Part shown: positions 1 to 4,765 of the stretch, one piece after another
Layout: every line of letters begins with the position of its first letter
Numbering within the stretch: the first letter of the stretch is position 1
NCBI GenBank assembly: GCA_025360665.1
Contig: JANYBU010000007.1
Span: 1-5,993 of the forward strand
Length of the DNA stretch: 5,993 nt
Direction of reading: 5' to 3'
Source of the DNA: Nitrospira sp.
Lineage (GTDB): Bacteria > Nitrospirota > Nitrospiria > Nitrospirales > Nitrospiraceae
Made by a program: the position numbers and the translations under genes
Notes under the pieces: model-generated
Database searches by the model: none
Told to the model about the DNA's origin: nothing
Seen by the model: only the letters and a program-made list of their open reading frames with translations

Positions 1-177
1 GGCCAGACGCTCAGCGAGCCCTTCGGTGAGGAATTCCAGCACGTCACCGCACCAGGAAAACCGTCTTCCGTCTTTCGTCTGCTCGCCGGAGGGAAGCAAC
101 TCAGCCCGCCGCTCAGCGAAGTAGTCTTCGATGGTACGGCTTAAATCTTCAGGAGTAAGAGAAGTGCGATGGTCCAT
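1..177 (-). CDS. N-terminal part of an unrecognised protein, candidate sigma-54-regulated target
   Basis: I do not recognise this protein. The frame is open from an ATG at 177 to the window edge, giving 59 codons that begin MDHRTSLTPEDLSRTIEDYF and look like a soluble, charged, helix-forming N-terminus with no signal peptide. An in-frame TGA lies about 30 nt upstream, so 177 is the most upstream ATG. No clear Shine-Dalgarno is visible. The -24/-12 promoter at 191-206 would start transcription near 181, leaving almost no leader, so translation would be leaderless or start further in. No other in-frame ATG is present. The first 12 or so codons have T-rich third positions; the rest is GC-rich there. 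A plus-strand frame is also open across 1-144, so the coding strand is not certain. The promoter and enhancer-like sites upstream favour the minus strand. Confidence 0.55.
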   Translation of the reverse strand, partial: MDHRTSLTPEDLSRTIEDYFAERRAELLPSGEQTKDGRRFSWCGDVLEFLTEGLAERLA

Positions 178-190
178 GCCAGAGGTATAG

Positions 191-206
191 AGCAGGGATG
201 GTGCCA
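191..206 (-). promoter_or_regulatory. Sigma-54 (-24/-12) promoter
   Basis: Read on the minus strand the site is TGGCACCATCCCTGCT. Against the consensus TGGCACG-N4-TTGCT it differs at two positions, keeping the near-invariant GG and GC with exactly 12 bp between them. The predicted transcription start is about 181, only four bases before the ATG at 177. Two enhancer-like palindromes lie about 134 and 165 bp upstream of that start, a normal distance for sigma-54 activators. The site alone could be chance; the combination makes it credible. Confidence 0.6.
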
Positions 207-305
207 GTCAGGAGAACCGTACGGTCATGGGTGTGCAAGTTGCTGAAGTATGGGAGAGAGTGGTGAGAGAATCCCGACTGAGCCTTGAGAGTCACGTCGA
301 TGAAT

Positions 306-323
306 CTGCTGATATGTGGGCAC
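306..323. promoter_or_regulatory. Enhancer-like site A, 18-bp imperfect palindrome
   Basis: The plus strand reads CTGCTGATATGTGGGCAC. It matches 15 of 18 bases of the better palindrome at 2388-2405 and shares the uninterrupted 12-base core ATATGTGGGCAC with it. Its centre is 31 bp from the centre of site B (337-354), close to three helical turns, so the two would lie on the same face of the DNA. It lies between the sigma-54 activator gene and the -24/-12 promoter at 191-206. It is inferred to be a binding site of the adjacent activator. Confidence 0.6.
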
Positions 324-336
324 GAAGAGAAGATCG

Positions 337-354
337 CTGCCGATATGTGGGCAG
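337..354. promoter_or_regulatory. Enhancer-like site B, 18-bp imperfect palindrome
   Basis: The plus strand reads CTGCCGATATGTGGGCAG, with outer arms CTGCC and GGCAG that pair perfectly. It shares the core ATATGTGGGCA with site A and with the palindrome at 2388-2405. It begins one base downstream of the activator's stop codon (356-358). With site A it forms a tandem pair in the same orientation, as is usual for upstream activating sequences of sigma-54 activators. The five-pair stem with no following T run makes a terminator less likely. Confidence 0.6.
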
Positions 355-355
355 A

Positions 356-2413
356 TTATTTGGAGCGGAGGGATGGGCGATGGATGCCGAGTTTCTTCAT
401 CCGATGTTGGAGAGTTGAGCGGTTCATCCCAAGGCGAACTGCGGCGCCGTGCTTGCCGGCAAGGACCCAACTGGTCTGGCTGAGGGTCTCGATGATATGG
501 GTGCGTTCGGCATCGGCCAACGTGCGCGGGGTATTTTCATGGCCGCTGTCTGGCGCGGGCTGTTCCAACTCATCAATGGTCAGAACCGGCCCTTGGCTGA
601 CGATGACGGCCCGTTCGATCAGGTGCTCAAGCTCGCGCACGTTGCCAGGCCAGTCGTAGGCTGCGAGCGCTTTCAGGGTGCTGCTGCCGATGCGCGTCAC
701 GGTTCTGTGATGCCGTGCGCCGTATTTTTTCACGAAGTGCTTCGCCAGGGCAGGGATGTCGTCGCGGCGTTCTCGGAGCGGGGGAATCCGAACCGGGAAC
801 ACGTTCAGTCGGTAGAAGAGATCGGATCGAAAGAGGCCCCTCTTGATGGCTTGTCCCACATCGACGTTGGTCGCTGCCAGCACGCGCACATTCAGGTTGA
901 TTGTCTGCGTGCCGCCGACTCGTTGCAGCTCCTGTGCTTCGAGCACTCGCAGAAATTTCGCTTGAAGATCGAGCGGCAGTTCGCCGATTTCATCCAGGAA
1001 AATCGTGCCTCCATTCGCGAGTTCGAAGCGGCCAATTTTCCGTGCCGTGGCATTCGTAAATGCGCCCCTCTCATGGCCGAAGAGTTCAGACTCGATCAAC
1101 GTCGGCGGCAGCGCGGCGCAGTTCACCGTGATCAACGGCTTATCTTTCCGCGGCGAGAGATGGTGAATGGCCTGAGCGATAAGTTCCTTCCCCGTGCCCG
1201 TTTCCCCTGTGATGAGCACCGTGGAATCGGTCGGCGCGACCTTCTCGATGGCCTTCAGTGTTTTCTGTAACGCGGGGCTTTCACCGACCAGCGTGTTGAA
1301 ATCGACCGAGGCCCTCATCTCATCGCGTAGGTAGACGTTTTCCTGCTCGAGTTGCTCTTTCAGCAATCGGATCTCTTCATAGGCCGTGAGGTTCGTGATG
1401 GCCTGCGACAGGTGAAAACCGATCTGCTCGGCGAAGGCCAGGTCTCGCTCAGAAAATGCGTTGCGCCGTTTGCTGCCGATCGCCAGGAATCCATAAGGTG
1501 TTCCTCGCAGGATCAAGGGGCAAAGTATGCAGGAGAGGATGCCGACGGATTCGATGTAGGAGCGTTCCGGGAAGCGTTCGTGGTTGTGTCCTGTGATGAG
1601 GAGCGGTTTCCCGGTGGCCATCATTTCGGCCGGGGCCATCCGTTCGAAGGGAAACTGCCGGAGCTGTGTGAGATCGATTTCGACGCCTTCGCGATAGACG
1701 ATGTCGAACCACGGCCCCTGCGGGGACTGAACGAATCGTACCAGCCCGGTCATGTCTTGCCTCACGATGCAGCGCAGTATGTCTCCCACGACCGGCATGA
1801 GTTGATCGATCGTCATCGTCCCGACGACGACCTGGCTGTTGATGGCGATGAGTGCGTCACGTTCTTCCGATGCGAGGACACTTTGAAGGACTGGCCCTAA
1901 CTGGACGCCGAGTTGTTCGAGGAACAGCCGATCATCTTCGGTAAACGCGTTGGCTCTACCGATGGCGATGGCGGCCATGACTGCGATCGTACGAGGGTGC
2001 TGATTCCCCTCCGGAGGCGCCACGGCCAATGGGGCGGTAAGGACAGAAGCGGTCTGAAACGTTGCAGATTTCAAGACGACAGCTTCAGCCCAGGATGAAC
2101 CGGCCAGATTGTTTTCTAGGAGTGCGTGGCCGTGTTGGACCACGGCTTCTTTCATCGTCCCCTCTGCAGGCAATTGGCCGATGAGATAGCCGGGGGAGTC
2201 GGGATGAGTCAACAAGTCTGAGACGGGAGCGAACGCCTTCGCCGTTTCGCTATACAGGTAGAAGCCCACGAGGTCGCCCTTCAACGCCTTGAGTAGCTCC
2301 TGATTCAATGTGCGATCGAACTCGTGGAGCCCCTTGCATGCGATCAGTGCGCTGATGATTCGCAGAGAGTCGATCTGTGGTGAGGAGGTGCCCATATGTG
2401 GGCACTGTAGCAT
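356..2413 (-). CDS. Sigma-54-dependent transcriptional activator, GAF-GAF-AAA+-Fis (FhlA-type)
   Basis: This is a bacterial enhancer-binding protein that remodels sigma-54 RNA polymerase by ATP hydrolysis. It has 685 residues, close to E. coli FhlA in length and layout. Two GAF-like sensor domains span about 13-180 and 185-342, followed by a charged helical linker (343-368) and an AAA+ domain from about 373. Visible motifs are Walker A GETGTGKE (403-410), the L1 loop GAFTNA (450-455), Walker B TIFLDE (470-475), sensor I around N516, the arginine-rich FRSDLFYRL (528-536) and sensor II WPGNVREL (589-596). The C-terminus (about 632-679) is a Fis-type helix-turn-helix. The loop carries Asn454 where Gly is usual. 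The effector cannot be inferred. Starts at 2413 (M1) or 2395 (M7) are both possible; neither has a Shine-Dalgarno, and an in-frame TAG lies just upstream. The gene follows the NFACT gene by 41 bp on the same strand and may be read through from it. Confidence 0.95.
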   Translation of the reverse strand: MLQCPHMGTSSPQIDSLRIISALIACKGLHEFDRTLNQELLKALKGDLVGFYLYSETAKAFAPVSDLLTHPDSPGYLIGQLPAEGTMKEAVVQHGHALLENNLAGSSWAEAVVLKSATFQTASVLTAPLAVAPPEGNQHPRTIAVMAAIAIGRANAFTEDDRLFLEQLGVQLGPVLQSVLASEERDALIAINSQVVVGTMTIDQLMPVVGDILRCIVRQDMTGLVRFVQSPQGPWFDIVYREGVEIDLTQLRQFPFERMAPAEMMATGKPLLITGHNHERFPERSYIESVGILSCILCPLILRGTPYGFLAIGSKRRNAFSERDLAFAEQIGFHLSQAITNLTAYEEIRLLKEQLEQENVYLRDEMRASVDFNTLVGESPALQKTLKAIEKVAPTDSTVLITGETGTGKELIAQAIHHLSPRKDKPLITVNCAALPPTLIESELFGHERGAFTNATARKIGRFELANGGTIFLDEIGELPLDLQAKFLRVLEAQELQRVGGTQTINLNVRVLAATNVDVGQAIKRGLFRSDLFYRLNVFPVRIPPLRERRDDIPALAKHFVKKYGARHHRTVTRIGSSTLKALAAYDWPGNVRELEHLIERAVIVSQGPVLTIDELEQPAPDSGHENTPRTLADAERTHIIETLSQTSWVLAGKHGAAVRLGMNRSTLQHRMKKLGIHRPSLRSK
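2388..2405. promoter_or_regulatory. Operator-like palindrome over the activator's start (site C)
   Basis: The plus strand reads GTGCCCATATGTGGGCAC. The 7-bp arms are perfect and only the central four bases break the symmetry. It is the best of three related sites in the window; the other two are at 306-323 and 337-354. It overlaps the alternative start codon at 2393-2395 and lies just inside the frame if the start is at 2413. Binding here would be expected to block expression of the activator, which suggests negative autoregulation. This is inferred from position and repetition. Confidence 0.6.
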
Positions 2414-2428
2414 GATAAGGGAATGCTA
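2408..2428. repeat. Short inverted repeat enclosing the first start codon of the activator
   Basis: TAGCAT at 2408-2413 and ATGCTA at 2423-2428 are perfect 6-bp arms separated by 9 bases. On the minus-strand mRNA the ATG at 2413-2411 lies within the 3' arm. It could be a weak hairpin covering that start, a small operator, or chance. Confidence 0.3.
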
Positions 2429-2454
2429 GGAAAGATACCGCGAGATTCGAGTGA

Positions 2455-3903
2455 CTACTCGTGAGCCGATCGAGCCTTGAGCACATCCAGCCGTTTCTTC
2501 TCTAGGCTCACATGCAGTGATTTCTCTTGTGTGACGATCACGGCGCCCGGCGCCTGCCCCTTCGCTTTCTTGACCCACTTGCGACGGGTATAGATGATGT
2601 CGCCTTTGCCGCTTTTTTTGAGATCACTGTACAGCAGAGCCAACGTCGCCGCATCGCGTAAGGTTTCGGGGGGTACGTCGGCTCCTTTTTCGAGGCGCAC
2701 CACCACATGGGAGCCGGGGGTGCCCCGAGCATGGAGCCAGAGGTCGTCGCTCTTGGCGAGGCCGAATGTCAGCTCGTCGTTCTCGCGCGCATTTTTTCCG
2801 ACATAAATCATCAAACCGTCTGATGAGGTGAAGCGGCGGAACGGACCTTGACGTTGTTCCTGACGGCCCTTTTTCCCGCCTGATCGCGAGAGGGTTCGTT
2901 CGCGCATTATCAGATGCGGTTTCTCAGGCGGCTGCCAGGTTCCCTGTTCGATGGCGGCTAATTCTCGGCACAGAGCCTCCAATTCCTTCTGCCCTTCTTC
3001 GATGCGTGGGTGCAGCTCCCGCTCTGCAGCCAGGTGCTTCCGATGCTTTCGGAAGTAGTCGTCCATATTGCCTTGGGGAGTCTTAGTCTGGTCGAGAGGT
3101 ATCGTCAGGTTGGGAAGCTCCTCATCGAAATAATCCACCACGGATACGTCGGTCTGTCCTTTGCGGATGTTCCCGAGGTTCGCCTTGATGAGTTCGCCGT
3201 AGCGCGCGTAGGCCTTATACTTCTCTGCCTTCGCGAGGTCTTCGTGCCAGGCCTCAATGCGGCGGCGAAGCTTCTTGATGGATTTTCTGAGTATCCCTGC
3301 CCGGGCGTTCTGCACGGTCTCGACGACTGCAGCGGCTCCTGCCTGGTGGTAATGGGCTTCGATGGCAGCCGACAGAGGAAATGGTGATTCTGGGCTATCC
3401 TGGCTGAATCGTGTGTGATCGGCGGCAGCTCGTTCTCGTTGCGAGTGAGCGGGTGGAACATACAGCTGTCCCACGAGGTCCCTCACCCCGTTCAGGTCTC
3501 GTCGGATACGGCCTGCGGCATCGAGCACGAGGAGATTGGATGTCTTCCCTGTCAGCTCTGCGACCAACATGCAGGGGCCTTCCTTGGTGGTCAGAGCAAG
3601 CTGAACGATCCGGTCTCCTTGAATCTGTTCGACTTGGTCGATTCGCGCACCTTGCAGATGGGCGCGGAGAAATTGACAGAAGGGTGGAGGCGTCGGTGGA
3701 TTCTGAAAGGCTGCTGTGGTGAAGTGGAGACGGGCGGTTTCAGGGTGGCATGAGATGAGGAGTCGGTGCGTCTGTCCCGGTGCGCGAATCTCCAGCACCA
3801 GCGTACGATCCGTCGGCTGGTAAATTTTTTGAATCCAACCTCCGGCCAAGGTCGGAGCAAGTTCACCCATCACCTTCGCAATTTCTGTCGCGGTCAGTGC
3901 CAC
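2455..3903 (-). CDS. rqcH: NFACT family protein, RqcH / Rqc2 homologue (ribosome quality control)
   Basis: RqcH-type NFACT proteins bind stalled 50S-peptidyl-tRNA complexes and direct alanine tailing of the nascent chain. The GTG at 3903 is the likely start: GGAGG lies 6 nt upstream (3910-3914), and the protein then begins VALTATEIAKVMGELAP as the family does. This gives 482 residues. In this numbering the Asp-Arg pair of GDRIVQLAL falls at 97-98, the same positions I recall for the key DR motif of B. subtilis RqcH. Other family marks are GQLYVPP (about 145-151), YGELIKANLGNI (235-246), the segment ending NMDDYFRKH (about 279-287), and an NFACT-R domain from about 355 with HARGTPGSHVVVR (391-403). 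B. subtilis RqcH has about 570 residues, so the middle coiled-coil region is shorter here. Old names include fibronectin-binding protein or FbpA. It reads towards the activator gene, 41 bp away. Confidence 0.93.
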   Translation of the reverse strand: MALTATEIAKVMGELAPTLAGGWIQKIYQPTDRTLVLEIRAPGQTHRLLISCHPETARLHFTTAAFQNPPTPPPFCQFLRAHLQGARIDQVEQIQGDRIVQLALTTKEGPCMLVAELTGKTSNLLVLDAAGRIRRDLNGVRDLVGQLYVPPAHSQRERAAADHTRFSQDSPESPFPLSAAIEAHYHQAGAAAVVETVQNARAGILRKSIKKLRRRIEAWHEDLAKAEKYKAYARYGELIKANLGNIRKGQTDVSVVDYFDEELPNLTIPLDQTKTPQGNMDDYFRKHRKHLAAERELHPRIEEGQKELEALCRELAAIEQGTWQPPEKPHLIMRERTLSRSGGKKGRQEQRQGPFRRFTSSDGLMIYVGKNARENDELTFGLAKSDDLWLHARGTPGSHVVVRLEKGADVPPETLRDAATLALLYSDLKKSGKGDIIYTRRKWVKKAKGQAPGAVIVTQEKSLHVSLEKKRLDVLKARSAHE

Positions 3904-3909
3904 GATTCG

Positions 3910-3914
3910 CCTCC
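3910..3914 (-). promoter_or_regulatory. Shine-Dalgarno deciding the GTG start of rqcH
   Basis: The minus strand reads GGAGG followed by six bases and then GTG at 3903. The frame stays open for 24 more codons upstream to an ATG at 3975, but that stretch lacks family similarity and would place this ribosome site inside the gene. Confidence 0.75.
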
Positions 3915-4038
3915 GATCGTCTGTTGTGTTCGAAGAGAGCGGGGTAGATTTACAATGAGTGATGGATTTTTCCACTCAGGGCATCGGCTCGTGGACCAGG
4001 TCATTTTTGCCGCATGGGACCGATGTGTCACACGTATA

Positions 4039-4086
4039 AGCGGTTTAGGCCGAACGTTGTTCGGTCGCACTCTACGATTCACCGCT
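4039..4086. promoter_or_regulatory. Nested inverted repeats, candidate activator binding site
   Basis: The inner palindrome CCGAACGTTGTTCGG (4050-4064) has perfect 6-bp arms around a 3-bp centre. It is flanked by AGCGGT (4039-4044) and its complement ACCGCT (4081-4086). The inner centre lies about 85 bp before the predicted start of the sigma-54 promoter at 4117-4132, a suitable place for an enhancer site. The sequence differs from the palindromes around the activator gene at 356-2413, so a different activator would be expected. Confidence 0.45.
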
Positions 4087-4116
4087 ATAACACGCAAGCA
4101 GTCGCAGCAAGATCTG

Positions 4117-4132
4117 TGGCATTGCGATTGCT
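4117..4132 (+). promoter_or_regulatory. Sigma-54 (-24/-12) promoter
   Basis: The site is TGGCATTGCGATTGCT. It keeps TGGCA, a full TTGCT and the required GG-to-GC spacing, differing from TGGCACG-N4-TTGCT at two bases of the -24 box. The predicted start is near 4142, giving a 96-nt leader before the ATG at 4238. Confidence 0.65.
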
Positions 4133-4226
4133 ATCTTTGTAGACAGGCAAGCGGATGGTCACACGTCTGCTAAGCTTAGAAGGGGAGTGGGTGTGGCGTC
4201 GTGGTCGTGGGCTCCAGCGTTAACAG

Positions 4227-4232
4227 AGGAGG
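4227..4232 (+). promoter_or_regulatory. Shine-Dalgarno deciding the ATG at 4238
   Basis: AGGAGG ends 5 nt before the ATG at 4238. The same frame is open from a GTG at 4187, but that start would place this ribosome site inside the gene, and the extra 17 residues look non-coding. Confidence 0.8.
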
Positions 4233-4237
4233 GTCCC

Positions 4238-4465
4238 ATGGAGTGCACCAGATGTGATGGTCTCATGGTTGCCGATAACCTGATCGACATGCGCGAGAGC
4301 AGTATACCCATGTGGATGAAAGGATGGCGATGTGTGTCCTGCGGGAACATTGTCGATCCACTTATCCAGCGACATCGGATGATTCAACAGGCGGGGGCCT
4401 CGCGGTTACTTGGAAAAGAAGCGGCCATGCCGCGGCTCCGTCATGCGCTCAAAGCTACGGCCTAA
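4238..4465 (+). CDS. Small zinc-ribbon protein (two CxxC pairs)
   Basis: The product is 75 residues. Cys3 and Cys6 (MECTRC) pair with Cys32 and Cys35 (WRCVSCGNIVD) to form a four-cysteine zinc ribbon, expected to bind one zinc ion. Between them is a conserved-looking core rich in Met and Trp (MWMKGW, about 25-30). The C-terminal 35 residues are basic (RHR, RLRHALK), which would suit nucleic-acid contact, but the function is unknown. There is no signal peptide or membrane segment, so it should be cytoplasmic. A strong AGGAGG precedes the ATG. The sigma-54 promoter at 4117-4132 is the best promoter candidate and suggests control by an enhancer-binding protein. It appears to be transcribed alone, with hairpins following the stop. 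Confidence 0.82.
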   Translation: MECTRCDGLMVADNLIDMRESSIPMWMKGWRCVSCGNIVDPLIQRHRMIQQAGASRLLGKEAAMPRLRHALKATA

Positions 4466-4471
4466 TTTTGC

Positions 4472-4517
4472 GGGATTGGTGTCGGTCGGCCCGACGATGC
4501 CGACTAGGGCCGATCCC
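4472..4517 (+). other. Two-part stem-loop after the zinc-ribbon gene, possible terminator
   Basis: GGGATTGG (4472-4479) pairs with CCGATCCC (4510-4517) through eight pairs including one wobble. Inside it GTCGG (4481-4485) pairs with CCGAC (4500-4504). The hairpin starts 6 nt after the stop codon. No T run follows, so it would be a factor-dependent terminator or a 3'-end stabiliser rather than a classic intrinsic terminator. Confidence 0.4.
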
Positions 4518-4523
4518 TTGCCG

Positions 4524-4553
4524 TGAGATCAAGGTCTGTTCAGCCTGATCTCA
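4524..4553 (+). repeat. Perfect 8-bp inverted repeat
   Basis: TGAGATCA (4524-4531) and TGATCTCA (4546-4553) enclose 14 bases. It lies just beyond the hairpin at 4472-4517. A run of six T occurs at 4578-4583 but too far downstream to serve it. It may be a second 3'-end hairpin, an operator or part of an unrecognised RNA. Confidence 0.4.
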
Positions 4554-4631
4554 GCTCAGCTCCTGCTGTCCTGCCTGTTTTTTCCCTAGCCGTCAGCGTT
4601 CCATCTTGTTCATCGAGGTGTATGTTTCAGA

Positions 4632-4647
4632 CCCTCTGTTCAGAGGG
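4632..4647. promoter_or_regulatory. 16-bp palindrome upstream of the lipoprotein gene
   Basis: CCCTCTG and CAGAGGG are perfect 7-bp arms around TT. The two-base gap favours a protein-binding site over an RNA hairpin. TTGACG (4649-4654), which resembles a -35 box, starts one base later, but no matching -10 box occurs at 16-18 bp, so the promoter is not established. Confidence 0.4.
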
Positions 4648-4703
4648 ATTGACGGGGCTTATTTACGTTGGCCTGTCGGTAACAGTAAATATCTCGACAG
4701 GTT

Positions 4704-4765
4704 GGAGGAGGTGTGTGAGGCTCGCTCGAGTAAGGTACGTCTCTTGCGGAAACATCTCTTCATGA
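4704..4765 (+). other. Possible leader mini-ORF with strong ribosome site, overlapping the lipoprotein start
   Basis: GGAGGAGG (4704-4711) is the strongest ribosome site in this gap. A GTG at 4715 follows and opens a 16-codon frame ending in TGA at 4763-4765. That TGA overlaps the ATG at 4762 as ATGA. The lipoprotein start itself has only a weak, distant GGA, so translational coupling from this short frame would explain its expression. The 3-nt spacing to the GTG is short, and the peptide (VRLARVRYVSCGNISS) resembles nothing I know with confidence. Confidence 0.3.

Larger units (their letters stand above)
3904..4237. other. Divergent intergenic region with no gene
   Basis: This 334-bp gap separates the leftward rqcH gene from the rightward zinc-ribbon gene. 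It carries the rqcH ribosome site, the odd palindrome GTGTCACAC (4025-4033), a nested pair of inverted repeats (4039-4086), a sigma-54 promoter (4117-4132) and a leader with the 10-bp palindrome CTAAGCTTAG (4170-4179). The 9-mer GTCACACGT occurs at 4027-4035 and again at 4158-4166. I could not identify a convincing sigma-70 promoter for rqcH. Confidence 0.6.

Noticed and set aside
1..144. A plus-strand frame open from the window edge to a TAA at 142-144
   Set aside because: It is a plausible rival to the minus-strand frame, with similar third-position GC. The sigma-54 promoter and tandem sites upstream of the minus-strand frame decided the call, but only weakly.
449..1270. A 273-codon plus-strand frame opposite the activator gene
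   Set aside because: It runs antisense to conserved AAA+ motifs and its translation has no recognisable domain; it is a by-product of the GC-rich coding strand.
3904..3975. A 24-codon upstream extension of rqcH to the ATG at 3975
   Set aside because: GGAGG followed by GTG at 3903 fits the family N-terminus and puts the DR motif at 97-98; the extension has no family similarity.
4187..4237. An upstream GTG start for the zinc-ribbon gene
   Set aside because: The ATG at 4238 has AGGAGG at ideal spacing, and the extra residues contain the ribosome site itself.
4578..4583. A T run as part of an intrinsic terminator
   Set aside because: Only a 4-bp stem (CAGC/GCTG) lies before it and it is not adjacent.
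4606..4761. A 52-codon upstream extension of the lipoprotein frame from a TTG
   Set aside because: It has no ribosome site, puts the signal peptide far inside the protein and runs across the palindrome at 4632-4647.
4523..4765. An 80-codon frame ending in VSCGNISS, similar to VSCGNIVD of the zinc-ribbon protein
   Set aside because: Only the last few residues match and the first CxxC pair and Trp core are missing, so a duplicated zinc-ribbon remnant is not supported.
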